From: an uncultured beta proteobacterium
GTDB taxonomy: Bacteria; Pseudomonadota; Gammaproteobacteria; Burkholderiales; SG8-41
NCBI GenBank assembly: GCA_902825845.1
Contig: CADECM010000056.1
Location: forward strand, 1-35,128
DNA length: 35,128 nucleotides
Direction: 5' to 3'
The notes beneath the pieces were generated by a model. The model was not told the origin of the DNA, made no database searches, and saw only the letters and a program-made list of their open reading frames with translations. Positions 14,992-23,090 of the stretch are shown here, in pieces; the first letter of the stretch is position 1; the number at the start of each line of letters is the position of its first letter. The position numbers and the translations under genes were made by a program.

Positions 14992-15852
14992 TTATCGGCG
15001 GGTCTCGCCGGGCGCCACCACCGGCCGCGGCTTTTGCGCGCGCTCGTACAGCGGCAATACTTCGGCCAGGTGCTTTTCAATTTGCCGGATGCGGCTTGGA
15101 CCGGATGGATGCGTCGACAACCATTGCGGCGGCGCGCCCTTGCTGGCCGCGCTCATTTTTTTCCACAAGCTGATGCCCGCGCGAGGATCGTAGCCGGCGC
15201 GCGCCGCGATATCGAGGCCCACCAGATCGGCGTCGGTCTCGTCGCTGCGCGAATAGTTCAGCGACAGCAGGTTCGCGCCGGTGTGCACCAGACCGTCGTA
15301 CTTGCCGCCGGTGGCGATCGACAGGCCCATCGCGCCAAGCTGGGTGAGCGCGTTCTTGCTCGCCTGCTCGCGCGCATGTTCGCGCAGCGCGTGTGCGATT
15401 TCGTGCCCCATCACCATCGCCACTTCGTCGTCGGTGAGCTTGAGGTTGCGCAGGATGCCGGTATAGAAAGCAATTTTGCCGCCCGGCATGCAAAACGCGT
15501 TGATCTGGTTGGAGCCGATCAGGTTCACCTCCCACTGCCATTTCGCGGCGCGCGGGTTAAAGCGCGTGGCATGCGGAATGATGCGCTCGGCAATCGCGCG
15601 CAGGCGCACCAGCTCGGGATGATGCGCCGGCGCCAGCGCGCGCTGTTGCGCCACCTGCCGTTTAAGCTGCGCGTACTGTTGTTCGGCCTGACGCTCGATG
15701 CCTTCCGCGGGCACCAGCTTGCGCAGCGCCGATGCCTTACCGACGTTGACGCCGTCTTCCGGCCTCGCCTGCCCTGATTGCTTCGGCGCTTCATCCGCCG
15801 CGCCGCATGCCGCCAACACCGCCACCACGCACAGCAGCCACTTGTGTTTCAT
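14992..15852 (-). CDS. M48 family metallopeptidase, lipoprotein
   Basis: This 286-residue zinc protease of the LoiP/BepA-like M48 group has a lipoprotein signal peptide (MKHKWLLCVVAVLAACGA, lipobox LAAC with Cys16), which predicts anchoring in the envelope. The metallopeptidase core has NQINAFCMPGGKIAFYTG, the zinc motif HEIAH with downstream REHAREQ, and the third-ligand region DETDADLVGLDIAARAGYDP. I chose ATG 15852 because AAGGA lies upstream and it gives the signal peptide; an open extension to 15999 has neither. Such proteases degrade misfolded outer-membrane proteins. It stands between the UGSC operon and XdhC, with a copy of the AT-rich motif about 100 bases upstream. Confidence 0.92.
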   Translation of the reverse strand: MKHKWLLCVVAVLAACGAADEAPKQSGQARPEDGVNVGKASALRKLVPAEGIERQAEQQYAQLKRQVAQQRALAPAHHPELVRLRAIAERIIPHATRFNPRAAKWQWEVNLIGSNQINAFCMPGGKIAFYTGILRNLKLTDDEVAMVMGHEIAHALREHAREQASKNALTQLGAMGLSIATGGKYDGLVHTGANLLSLNYSRSDETDADLVGLDIAARAGYDPRAGISLWKKMSAASKGAPPQWLSTHPSGPSRIRQIEKHLAEVLPLYERAQKPRPVVAPGETRR

Positions 15853-15953
15853 TCGCGTCCTTTCGCCCGTGCGGGCACAGCGCACATTAACGCGCCTTAA
15901 CCGTGCATGGGGTACGCGCCGGAACAATCCAAGCCGCCAAATCGTAACAATAT

Positions 15954-15973
15954 GTAAGTATATGTTTTTAAAC
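15954..15973 (-). repeat. Dispersed AT-rich motif, copy 3
   Basis: On the minus strand the sequence is GTTTAAAAACATATACTTAC, differing at one position from the shared core of copies 1 and 2. It lies about 100 bases upstream of the M48 lipoprotein ATG, in the intergenic region below xdhC, and continues with AT-rich CATATTGTTAC. Confidence 0.55.
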
Positions 15974-16094
15974 ACCTTTCTATTATTCGCGCACGGCAAA
16001 GCGCCGGCGTAGCACGCATCTGCTGCGTCGCCAAACGATCGTCAGGGAAGGTGTAATGCGCGCTTGGCAGGCCGCGCGCGTGGCCCGCCAAGCG

Positions 16095-17096
16095 TTAGGT
16101 GGTTACCGCGCAACCCGCAACCGTGGCCTTGGGCTTTTCGATGGTCTGCGGCAGTTCAACGTCGTTCTTCACCGCCGTCATCTCGGCCAGAATGGCAATG
16201 GCGATTTCCGGCGGCGTTTTGCTGCCGATCTTCAAGCCCACCGGCCCGCGCAGGCGCGCGATCTCGTCCTTGGACAAGTCGAAGTCCGCCAGCCGCACGC
16301 GCCGTGCATCGTTGTTCTTTTTGGAACCGATGGCACCGACGTAAAACGCCGGCGACTTCAGCGCCTCCAGCAGCGCCATGTCGTCGAGCTTGGGATCGTG
16401 CGTCAAGGTGACCACCGCGCTGTGGCCGTCGAGATTGAGTTCCGTCACCACATCATCGGGCATACCGCGCTTGATTTCCACGCCGGGCACGTCCCAACCT
16501 TCGGTATATTCCTCGCGCGGATCGCAGACGATGATGTTGTAGTCGAGCGCCTGCCCCATTTGCGCCAGATACTTGGACAGTTGCCCGGCACCGATGATCA
16601 GCAGGCGCCAGCGCGGGCCATGCACGGTGATGAACTTCTCGCCTTCAATCGCCAGCTGGTCGGAATTGACCGCGGGCTCGATGGTGGCACGGCCGGTTTT
16701 CATGTCCAGCGTACGTTTCACCAGTTCGTGGCGCTCGACATGGGCGAGCAGCTTGTCGAGACCGCTCTCCGCCGTCAGCGGCTCCAGCACCAGTTCAAGC
16801 GTGCCGCCGCACGGCAGGCCGAAGCGCGATGCCTCCTCGGCGGAAACGCCGTACTGCGTGGTGACCGGCTTGTCCTTTACCAGATCCTTGTTGCGCACGC
16901 GCAGGATCATGTCGTCTTCGATGCAACCGCCCGACACCGAGCCTTCCAGCATGCCGTCGTCGCGTATCGCGGTCAGCGCGCCGATGGGCCGCGGCGCCGA
17001 ACCCCAGGTTTTCACCACCGTGACCAAAACCACGCGATGTCCGGCCTTCATCCAGTCGCATGCCGATTTGAGAACCTGCAGGTCTACGCTGTCCAT
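16095..17096 (-). CDS. XdhC/CoxI family protein, molybdenum-cofactor maturation factor
   Basis: This 333-residue XdhC-type protein has the N-terminal XdhC_CoxI domain (VTVVKTWGSAPRPIGALTAI, then GSVSGGCIEDD) and the C-terminal Rossmann-like domain (RLLIIGAGQLSKYLAQMG, FYVGAIGSKKNNDARR, IGSKTPPEIAIAILAEMT). Family members bind and sulfurate Moco and insert it into xanthine-dehydrogenase-type hydroxylases. Its likely client is the molybdenum hydroxylase encoded at 22613-26295, although it is about 5.5 kb away on the other strand. AAAGGAG lies just before the ATG, and copy 4 of the AT-rich motif lies 15-30 bases upstream of it. Confidence 0.92.
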   Translation of the reverse strand: MDSVDLQVLKSACDWMKAGHRVVLVTVVKTWGSAPRPIGALTAIRDDGMLEGSVSGGCIEDDMILRVRNKDLVKDKPVTTQYGVSAEEASRFGLPCGGTLELVLEPLTAESGLDKLLAHVERHELVKRTLDMKTGRATIEPAVNSDQLAIEGEKFITVHGPRWRLLIIGAGQLSKYLAQMGQALDYNIIVCDPREEYTEGWDVPGVEIKRGMPDDVVTELNLDGHSAVVTLTHDPKLDDMALLEALKSPAFYVGAIGSKKNNDARRVRLADFDLSKDEIARLRGPVGLKIGSKTPPEIAIAILAEMTAVKNDVELPQTIEKPKATVAGCAVTT

Positions 17097-17110
17097 AAAA
17101 ACTCCTTTAC

Positions 17111-17126
17111 AAACAAATACTTATTT
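17111..17126 (+). repeat. Dispersed AT-rich motif, copy 4
   Basis: AAACAAATACTTATTT matches the core ACANATACTTAC except at the last bases. It lies 15 bases upstream of the xdhC ATG, next to its Shine-Dalgarno sequence, and is antisense to that gene, whereas copies 1 and 3 are sense to theirs. Confidence 0.45.
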
Positions 17127-17182
17127 CAATCAGTGAATAAGTAGAGTACGTCACTCGGAATATGGGGTCAAGGGTAGCCGGC

Positions 17183-18154
17183 TCAAGGCTTGCCAATGAT
17201 TTTTTTCCAGCGAACGTAATCGGCTTTGATCACGGCATCGAACTCCCGCGCAGAACTCGGTGCCGGGATCAGCCCCTGCTTGATCGCCACGCGGGTGATT
17301 TCGGCATCCGTGAGCGCACTGCGCAGTTCCTTGTTCAGACGCTGCACAATCGCTCCCGGCGTCCCGGCAGGCACCATCATGCCAAACCAGAACGACGCAT
17401 CGTATCCCTTCACCCCTGCCTCCTGCAGCGTCGGCACATCGGGCAGACTGGGATCGCGCCGCGCGCAAGTCACTGCCAGCACCCGCAAGCGGCTGCGTAC
17501 GTTGGCAGCGGCCAGGGTGCTGCTGAATGCAGTGGGCGCTTCACCACCGAGAATCGCGGTAATGACCTCACTGCCGCCCTTGTACGGTATGTGGCCCAAC
17601 GATATGCCCGCCAGATTTTGCAGCATCTGCGCCGACAGATGTCCCGCAGAACCAACACCCTGCGTGCCGTTTTGCAATTGACCGGGCTGTGCCTTTGCGC
17701 GCGCCAGCAACTGCGCCACCGTGGTCAGCGGCGAATCGCCGCGCACGATCAGCGCGTTGCAAAAGGTGAAGGCCTGGCCGACTGGATCGAAAGCCTTGTC
17801 GGCATCATAAGAGACATCACGTTCAATAATGCGGTTGATAATCAGCGCGCCCGGACTCGACCACAGCAGCGTATAGCCGTCAGCATTGGCACGCGAAGCG
17901 ATTTGCGCCGCGATACTGCCGCCCGCGCCGCTGCGGTTTTCCACCACGATCGTCGCGTCCATGGCTTTGCTCATGTGCATCGCGACCAGGCGCGCCGCCG
18001 CATTCGCATTGCCCCCCGGCGGAAAGCCGACGATCAGCCGCAGCGGCTTGTTCGGATAAGCCTCCTGCGCCGCCCCGAGCGCCGCCGGCGCAATTCCGCC
18101 GGCCACCACGGCAGCGATGGCGATATTTGGTAAGCACTTGATTTTATTTAACAT
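17183..18154 (-). CDS. Tripartite tricarboxylate transporter substrate-binding protein (TctC/Bug family)
   Basis: This 323-residue periplasmic binding protein has a signal peptide (residues 1 to about 28, ending ALGAAQEA) followed by the family motifs YPNKPLRLIVGFPPGGNANAAAR, VVENRSGAGGSIAAQ, the GTQGVGSAGHLSAQML loop, and FWFGMMVPAGTPGAIVQRLN. Bug proteins bind small carboxylates and are hugely expanded in Burkholderiales, usually without TctA/TctB beside them, as here. ATG 18154 is preceded by GAGGAG. It begins ten bases after the D-2-hydroxyacid dehydrogenase gene, so they form an operon, and the ligand may be an oxo- or hydroxy-acid. Confidence 0.94.
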   Translation of the reverse strand: MLNKIKCLPNIAIAAVVAGGIAPAALGAAQEAYPNKPLRLIVGFPPGGNANAAARLVAMHMSKAMDATIVVENRSGAGGSIAAQIASRANADGYTLLWSSPGALIINRIIERDVSYDADKAFDPVGQAFTFCNALIVRGDSPLTTVAQLLARAKAQPGQLQNGTQGVGSAGHLSAQMLQNLAGISLGHIPYKGGSEVITAILGGEAPTAFSSTLAAANVRSRLRVLAVTCARRDPSLPDVPTLQEAGVKGYDASFWFGMMVPAGTPGAIVQRLNKELRSALTDAEITRVAIKQGLIPAPSSAREFDAVIKADYVRWKKIIGKP

Positions 18155-18164
18155 TTTTTCTCCT

Positions 18165-19151
18165 CTATATGGCCTGCACAGTACTTGCATTGCGTTCGGC
18201 AGTCAGCAGGCGTATCGGACTGCCCTTTAAAAACGCCTCGATGTTCTCCACCACATCGGCAAACGCCACCTGGTAGAACTCTTGCACGTTGTGGCCCTGA
18301 TGCGGCGTCAGCACCACATTCGGCAAGGCGCGCAGCGGGCTGTCGCCGGGCAGCGGCTCGTGGGTAAACACATCCAGTCCCGCGCCCGCGATGCGCCTGT
18401 CGCGCAGCGCGGCGATCAGCGCGTTCTCGTCGATGATGGCCCCGCGCGCCGTATTCACCAGAATCGCCGAAGGTTTCATCAGCGCCAGTTCGCGCGCGCC
18501 GACAATGCCGCGCGAGCGCTCGCCCAGCACCAGATGCACGCTCAGCACATCGCTTTGCGCGAACAGCTCTTCCTTTTCCACGCGCCGCACGCCCTGCGCC
18601 GCGGCGTCCTGTGCGGTGAGATTGCGGCTCCAGGCGATGACATCCATGCCGAAGGCTTTGGCCACCGGCACCATGTAACGCCCCTGACGACCCAGGCCCA
18701 ACAAGCCCAGCGTGCGCCCGTTCAACACAATGCCCGCCGTGTTCTGCCAGCCCCCCTCGCGCATCTTTTGCGCCTCGAACGGAATGTGGCGCGCCACGGC
18801 GTGGATCAATCCCCAGGTCAGTTCACAGGTGGCCTTGCGATAGCTGCCACGCAATTCCGTAAACGACACCACGATGCCGCGCTCCGCCGCCGCAGCCACA
18901 TCCAGCGTGCGGTTGTACAAGCCCGTGATCGCGAACATCTTCAGATTGGGCAACTGCGCGATCAACTCACGCGAAATCGGCATGCGCTCGCGCAACGTGC
19001 AGATGATGTTGAAAGGCCGCAGCGTTGACGGCGCTTCCGCCTGTGTAAGCGCACGGTCAAACACCGTGATGTCGCAGGTCTTCGCGATCCCCGACCAGTC
19101 GGCGGAGACTTGCGACAGGCGCAGATAGTCGTTCAGCACTGCAATCTTCAT
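18165..19151 (-). CDS. D-2-hydroxyacid dehydrogenase family protein
   Basis: This 328-residue NAD-dependent oxidoreductase of the D-isomer-specific 2-hydroxyacid dehydrogenase family interconverts a 2-hydroxy and a 2-oxo acid. The nucleotide-binding motif LGLLGLGRQGRYMVPVA, the catalytic Arg in LVNTARGAIIDE, the Glu in FTHEPLP and the His in VLTPHQGHNV are all present. I chose ATG 19151 (MKIAVLNDYLRLSQVSADW), with AAGGGG upstream, over a frame opening at 19304 that overlaps the TIR gene. It forms an operon with the following TctC-type binding protein. The exact substrate is unknown. Confidence 0.93.
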   Translation of the reverse strand: MKIAVLNDYLRLSQVSADWSGIAKTCDITVFDRALTQAEAPSTLRPFNIICTLRERMPISRELIAQLPNLKMFAITGLYNRTLDVAAAAERGIVVSFTELRGSYRKATCELTWGLIHAVARHIPFEAQKMREGGWQNTAGIVLNGRTLGLLGLGRQGRYMVPVAKAFGMDVIAWSRNLTAQDAAAQGVRRVEKEELFAQSDVLSVHLVLGERSRGIVGARELALMKPSAILVNTARGAIIDENALIAALRDRRIAGAGLDVFTHEPLPGDSPLRALPNVVLTPHQGHNVQEFYQVAFADVVENIEAFLKGSPIRLLTAERNASTVQAI

Positions 19152-19167
19152 GCGTTGATCCCCTTGG

Positions 19168-20451
19168 TCATGCGGCGTGCACGTGCACCAGGGCACCCAC
19201 CCCGGTGTGTATGGCCGACAGTAATCTGTCGCGCGGCCAGCCGATCGCGTCCGTGCGCTGCGCGGTAGCGAAAAAATAGCGAAAATCCGCCGACAGCGGT
19301 GCATCGTCGATGCGCACCGGCATGAACGGCACTTTTTCCTCGTTCGCCAACGTCACTTCGCGCAATACCTCGATGGATGCATTCGAGGGCGCCGACAGAA
19401 TAACGACAAACACCCGGCTGCGCGCAATGGCTTCCACAATGGGTCCCGCCCATGAACGCACGCCGGCGGGAATGTCGCGTGGCGCGATCCAGCAGCGCAG
19501 CTTGTCCCGTTCCAATGTGGTGACAATGGCTTCAGCAAGCTCATGATCTTCCTCGGCGTGGCTGACGAACACATCAATCTCCTGTGCGGCACGCGGCGCG
19601 GCATCAGGGAACATCTGTCGAACGGCGCCGGCAGATCCGGATCTTGTCTTCACCGTCGCACTGCGGCGGCGGCGGTAAAAGTGCCATGCGGCAAAGGCAA
19701 CGGTAATCGCCGCCACAGTCAACAGCAGCGGCCACCAGGACAGCACAGTTACTGGCGCTTCGAGTGGCCCCGGTACGGGCTGGTCCGGGACCGGCAGGGG
19801 CCGCGTGTGTATCGCGCCACCCTTGTGAAGGATCCACCCTATCCCAAGCAGTGCGGTGACAAGCACGCCGATGATTGCCGCAAGCACCCGCAAAAGCCTG
19901 TTCGACTGTCGCGGCGCGTGCTGAGTCTCCCGCGGATTCGTGGGCCCCGGCCGCGGCGGTGCCGCGGCGGCGGGCGCCGGCGGCGCAAATGCGCCCGGCA
20001 GTCCCGGCTGCAGTACGGCTGCCAGGTGCGCAATGTCATCATCCCAACGCGCCTCACCCACGACAACGGCCTCCAGCAAGGACAGCGTGGCGATATCGGC
20101 AGGCAGTTGCCCCGCAACAGGCATCGACGCGCCACCCACCAGCACCGGCACCACACGCTTACCCGCTTTAAGCGCATTGGCAATCTCATGGCAAACCCGG
20201 TCGCCCGGAGCGTCCATGCGCCGCCGGTCAGCCACGCCGTGCCCGCCCAGCCATAGCGGCCCGATCACGACAAGCATCACATCCGCCGCATCCAGCGCGC
20301 GCGCCAATTGCGTACGGAAATCAGCGCCGGCTTCGAGAAACTGCAGATCGTGAACGATGGAGGCCTCGCCCAAACGCCGCGACAGCGCGGCCGCCAATCT
20401 GCCTGCCCACATGGCGGCATCGGCCCGACGATACGAGAGGTAAATGCTCAT
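19168..20451 (-). CDS. Double-TIR membrane protein
   Basis: This 427-residue protein has a TIR domain at each end and two membrane helices between them (about 186-208 and 235-258). TIR-1 spans residues 2-140 (SIYLSYRRADAAMWAGRLA, DVMLVVIGPLW, DRVCHEIANAL with Glu89 at the usual catalytic position). TIR-2 spans about 291-405 (EIDVFVSHAEEDHELAE, RCWIAPRDI, RVFVVILSAPSNAS, with Glu365 in LREVTLA). Pro/Ala-rich linkers flank the helices, so both TIR domains should face the cytoplasm. Bacterial TIR domains often cleave NAD or make nucleotide signals in defence, but some only act as scaffolds. The ATG at 20451 starts the TIR fold directly. Upstream, on the same strand, is the HipA-like kinase gene. 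Confidence 0.85.
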   Translation of the reverse strand: MSIYLSYRRADAAMWAGRLAAALSRRLGEASIVHDLQFLEAGADFRTQLARALDAADVMLVVIGPLWLGGHGVADRRRMDAPGDRVCHEIANALKAGKRVVPVLVGGASMPVAGQLPADIATLSLLEAVVVGEARWDDDIAHLAAVLQPGLPGAFAPPAPAAAAPPRPGPTNPRETQHAPRQSNRLLRVLAAIIGVLVTALLGIGWILHKGGAIHTRPLPVPDQPVPGPLEAPVTVLSWWPLLLTVAAITVAFAAWHFYRRRRSATVKTRSGSAGAVRQMFPDAAPRAAQEIDVFVSHAEEDHELAEAIVTTLERDKLRCWIAPRDIPAGVRSWAGPIVEAIARSRVFVVILSAPSNASIEVLREVTLANEEKVPFMPVRIDDAPLSADFRYFFATAQRTDAIGWPRDRLLSAIHTGVGALVHVHAA

Positions 20452-20527
20452 GTGAAAATCAACTCCGCCATCCGCTACTGCAGGCATCGATCAATATCCC
20501 CGCGGCTTGCGCGCCACCGGTGTGTGG

Positions 20528-20545
20528 CGCACTGTATCCAGTGCG
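20528..20545. terminator. Hairpin downstream of yjjJ, possible terminator
   Basis: CGCACTG and CAGTGCG form a perfect 7-bp stem around TATC, in the 210-base gap between the end of yjjJ and the TIR gene. No U-tract follows on either strand, so intrinsic termination is uncertain. Two tandem copies of CATGTCACG follow at about 20563-20580. Confidence 0.3.
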
Positions 20546-20661
20546 GCGCAGCGGGTCAATCCGCATGTCACGCATGTCACGCACTGCACGCAAAGCGCCC
20601 AGTGGCGCGCGCCGACAACTGCGCCGCCGCGGCCGGCGCATTGCATACGGTGCCACAATCG

Positions 20662-21984
20662 CTACGGCGTGGCGGCGCGCGCGATGCGCACAAAGCCGTC
20701 GCTGATCGCGGGATCGTCGCGCACCCGCCGCCAAAACTCGCGTGCAAGCCGCGTCGCCTCGTCCCACACCACGAGCACATCCGCCGTGGGCAGCACCGGC
20801 GGGATTTCCACCGCGCGCAGTCCCTGCGCGCTCGGCGCGAAGCGCATCGGCAGCATGTCGTACGCGGGCGCCAGCGTATAGCGAATACTGCCCGGCCCGT
20901 CGTGCAGCAGGGCGCAATTGCCAAAGTGCATGTCGCTGTTGTGTATCAGCAGGCCGAACGCGTACAACAACGCTATGCGCTGCACGTCGTCTTCGCCCAG
21001 CAGGCGCAGGCGCTGCAGTTGCTGCGCGGTTCGCACCCAGTTGTGGCGCTGCCCGACATGGCTGTCGTCGAGCGCACCAAGGCTGACCACGCCGCGCCGG
21101 CCGCGCGCACCAATACGGTCAAAGCGCTCGACTTCAAGATACAGACGACCGGCGTCCGTCAGTGCCGCCGCCGCCGCATCCACCGTGCCGCTGGCGCGCA
21201 ACACATTCAGCGCATGCCACTCCGCGCGCAGCAAATCGCGCCAGCGCCGGGCCATGTCATCGCTGCCTTCGGGTGTGAATTTCACGATCACATGCGCGGC
21301 AGCCGTGCCGCTTTGCACGTAAGCGGTGAACTTCTCCTGCTCGCCGCCCGCCGACGAATGCGCGCCTTGCCCGCCGCTGTCGCCCAACGCCCGCAGCCCA
21401 TAGACGCGCGGCTTGTCGCCTTGCGCGATCGGCACCGGCGGCACATGGCGCAAAAAGATGTCCAGCGCCGCACGGCCCAGGATCAGGTCGCCCGGTTCGT
21501 CGGCGCCAGCCGCGCACAACGCCTGCAGTACGTAATTGTCGTTCCAGTCGGCCACGCTCGGCGGCAACCCCAACTGCGGCACGCGCGCGGGAAATTGGCG
21601 GCCGAGAAAACCCTGTGGCCGCATGTCCGTGATGAACCAGGGCAAGCCATCGTGCAGCGACACCACGCGCGGCGCCACCCATGCGGTGCGCGAACCCGTG
21701 GCCAGACCCAGGGTGTACAGATGCCCGCAGTGATGCGGCGTACCTGTTTCGTCCACGCGCGTTATGGCAATCGGCTGCTCCACGCCGGCATTGCGCACGC
21801 GTGCATAGCGTGTCTTCTGCGCGCGCCCCAGTGTCAACACCGCGGCACCCGCCGCGCGCACCAGGCGCGACAGCGTGGGCTGACTGCAACCAAGGTTCGC
21901 GGCTAGTTGCACCGCCCCCAGCATTTCGTCACCCAGGGCAGCGATAAGGGCGTCGGGTGTTGCCCCGGTGCGTCGCGGCGGCAT
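20662..21984 (-). CDS. yjjJ: HipA-like kinase YjjJ with N-terminal helix-turn-helix
   Basis: This 440-residue protein matches the YjjJ group: a winged helix-turn-helix at about residues 10-60 (AVQLAANLGCSQPTLSRLVRA), a DGLPWFITDMRPQGFLGR segment, and a HipA-type kinase C-terminus with catalytic HNSDMHFGN and the metal-site Asp in LAPAYDMLPMRF. HipA kinases phosphorylate aminoacyl-tRNA synthetases and cause growth arrest. In YjjJ the DNA-binding antitoxin-like part is fused to the kinase, so no hipB is needed, and none is seen here. A good sigma70-type promoter lies just upstream, giving a leader of about 33 bases. The TIR gene follows after 210 bases. Confidence 0.88.
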   Translation of the reverse strand: MPPRRTGATPDALIAALGDEMLGAVQLAANLGCSQPTLSRLVRAAGAAVLTLGRAQKTRYARVRNAGVEQPIAITRVDETGTPHHCGHLYTLGLATGSRTAWVAPRVVSLHDGLPWFITDMRPQGFLGRQFPARVPQLGLPPSVADWNDNYVLQALCAAGADEPGDLILGRAALDIFLRHVPPVPIAQGDKPRVYGLRALGDSGGQGAHSSAGGEQEKFTAYVQSGTAAAHVIVKFTPEGSDDMARRWRDLLRAEWHALNVLRASGTVDAAAAALTDAGRLYLEVERFDRIGARGRRGVVSLGALDDSHVGQRHNWVRTAQQLQRLRLLGEDDVQRIALLYAFGLLIHNSDMHFGNCALLHDGPGSIRYTLAPAYDMLPMRFAPSAQGLRAVEIPPVLPTADVLVVWDEATRLAREFWRRVRDDPAISDGFVRIARAATP

Positions 21985-22612
21985 GCGGGTAGTGGTTAGA
22001 GTCGCGTGAAATTTGAATAGATAATCATACTTATAAAATCATTATTTATCAATGTAATAGGTATCAAATTGACCTTTATTGAATTGATTTCTTTGGGAAT
22101 TTTTACTAAATCCGCTACGGCATGGCGATATTTAAATAACATATTGTTTTTATTGAATTATTATTCATAAGCTGGATTCTGGGGCCGGCACAGCCCCATT
22201 GCTGTCGCGGGCCTACACTTTCGCGCGCCTTGGCCCCCTGGATTTTGCTTTCCCATAGGCAGACGCATTGCACAGCGCACAAGCTGCGGCTGTCGGTCAG
22301 CAAAGCCGGGTTGTATACGTCAGGGAGGAACATCCAACCCCGCACGGTGCCCGCCAATTACAACGGCCCGGCACATGCGCAGCGCCGGTAACAACGCGCT
22401 GTCGCACCGCGCAGTACGCGACAGCAAGCGTACACCGGCGCCAAGTGATTGATTTCGAAATGACACATCGTTGCCGCAACACGACGCGTTGCGCGCCCTA
22501 CCTGCCTGCGTTAGCATGGCCGCGCATTGTGTTGCGATGTGTTGTGTTTCATTGTCGTGCTTCATTGCGGAAATTCAGCGCGGCATTTTCCAGAGAACAT
22601 GCGGAGCCATTC
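21985..22612. other. Divergent intergenic region with an AT-rich island
   Basis: These 628 bases separate yjjJ (minus) from the molybdenum hydroxylase operon (plus). Bases 22005-22170 are strikingly AT-rich compared with flanking coding DNA and hold the yjjJ promoter plus an ATACTTATAAAA variant of the dispersed motif at 22027-22038. Bases 22170-22612 return to high GC. Open frames here have no family features, and the frame leading into the small subunit from 22268 lacks conservation before ATG 22613. I found no clear promoter for the plus-strand operon. Confidence 0.5.
22024..22052 (-). promoter_or_regulatory. Sigma70-type promoter for yjjJ
   Basis: On the minus strand TTGATA (22052-22047) is followed after exactly 17 bases by TATGAT (22029-22024). 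Each hexamer matches its consensus at 5 of 6 positions. The predicted start of transcription near 22017 is about 33 bases upstream of the yjjJ ATG at 21984. The surrounding AT-rich DNA would favour melting. Confidence 0.6.
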
Positions 22613-23086
22613 ATGACGATTTCTGTTTCCCTTACCGTAAACGGCAAGGCGATAACCGCGGACATCGATCCGCGCACCCTGCTCTCCCAACTGCTGCGTG
22701 AAAACCTGCATTTGACCGGCACCCACATCGGCTGCGACACCGGACAGTGCGGCGCCTGCACCGTGCATATGGACGGCCGCGCCGTGAAGGCGTGCAATAT
22801 TCTGGCAGCCCAGGCTGAAGGCACTCGCGTCACCACCATTGAAGGTATCAGCGGCGCGAACGGCGAACTGCATCCGATGCAGGCGGCGTTTCGCGAACAT
22901 CATGGCCTGCAGTGCGGCTTTTGCACGCCGGGCATGATCATGAACGCGATCGAACTTGCGCAAAAACACCCTAACGCCAGCGAAGAAACCGTGCGTGCCG
23001 AACTCGACGGCAACCTGTGCCGCTGCACCGGCTACCACAACATTGTCAAAGCGGTTATTGCCGGTGCCGCCGGCATGAAAGGCTGA
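22613..23086 (+). CDS. Molybdenum hydroxylase small subunit, 2x[2Fe-2S] (CoxS-like)
   Basis: This 157-residue iron-sulfur subunit of a xanthine dehydrogenase/CO-dehydrogenase-type enzyme carries electrons from the molybdenum site to FAD. Plant-type cluster ligands Cys41, Cys46, Cys49 and Cys61 ([17 protein letters not shown]) are followed by the second cluster's Cys101, Cys104, Cys136 and Cys138 (QCGFCTPG and LCRCTGY). Length is typical. I chose ATG 22613 because the family N-terminus ([12 protein letters not shown]) starts there; the open frame extends upstream to 22268 without family similarity. It is the first gene of an S-L-M operon, with the large subunit four bases downstream. Confidence 0.95.
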   Translation: MTISVSLTVNGKAITADIDPRTLLSQLLRENLHLTGTHIGCDTGQCGACTVHMDGRAVKACNILAAQAEGTRVTTIEGISGANGELHPMQAAFREHHGLQCGFCTPGMIMNAIELAQKHPNASEETVRAELDGNLCRCTGYHNIVKAVIAGAAGMKG

Positions 23087-23090
23087 CACC

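Noticed and set aside
22115..22357. Small minus-strand frame in the yjjJ/hydroxylase intergenic region
   Set aside because: It spans the AT-rich island and a GC-rich stretch with no ribosome binding site and no recognisable domain.
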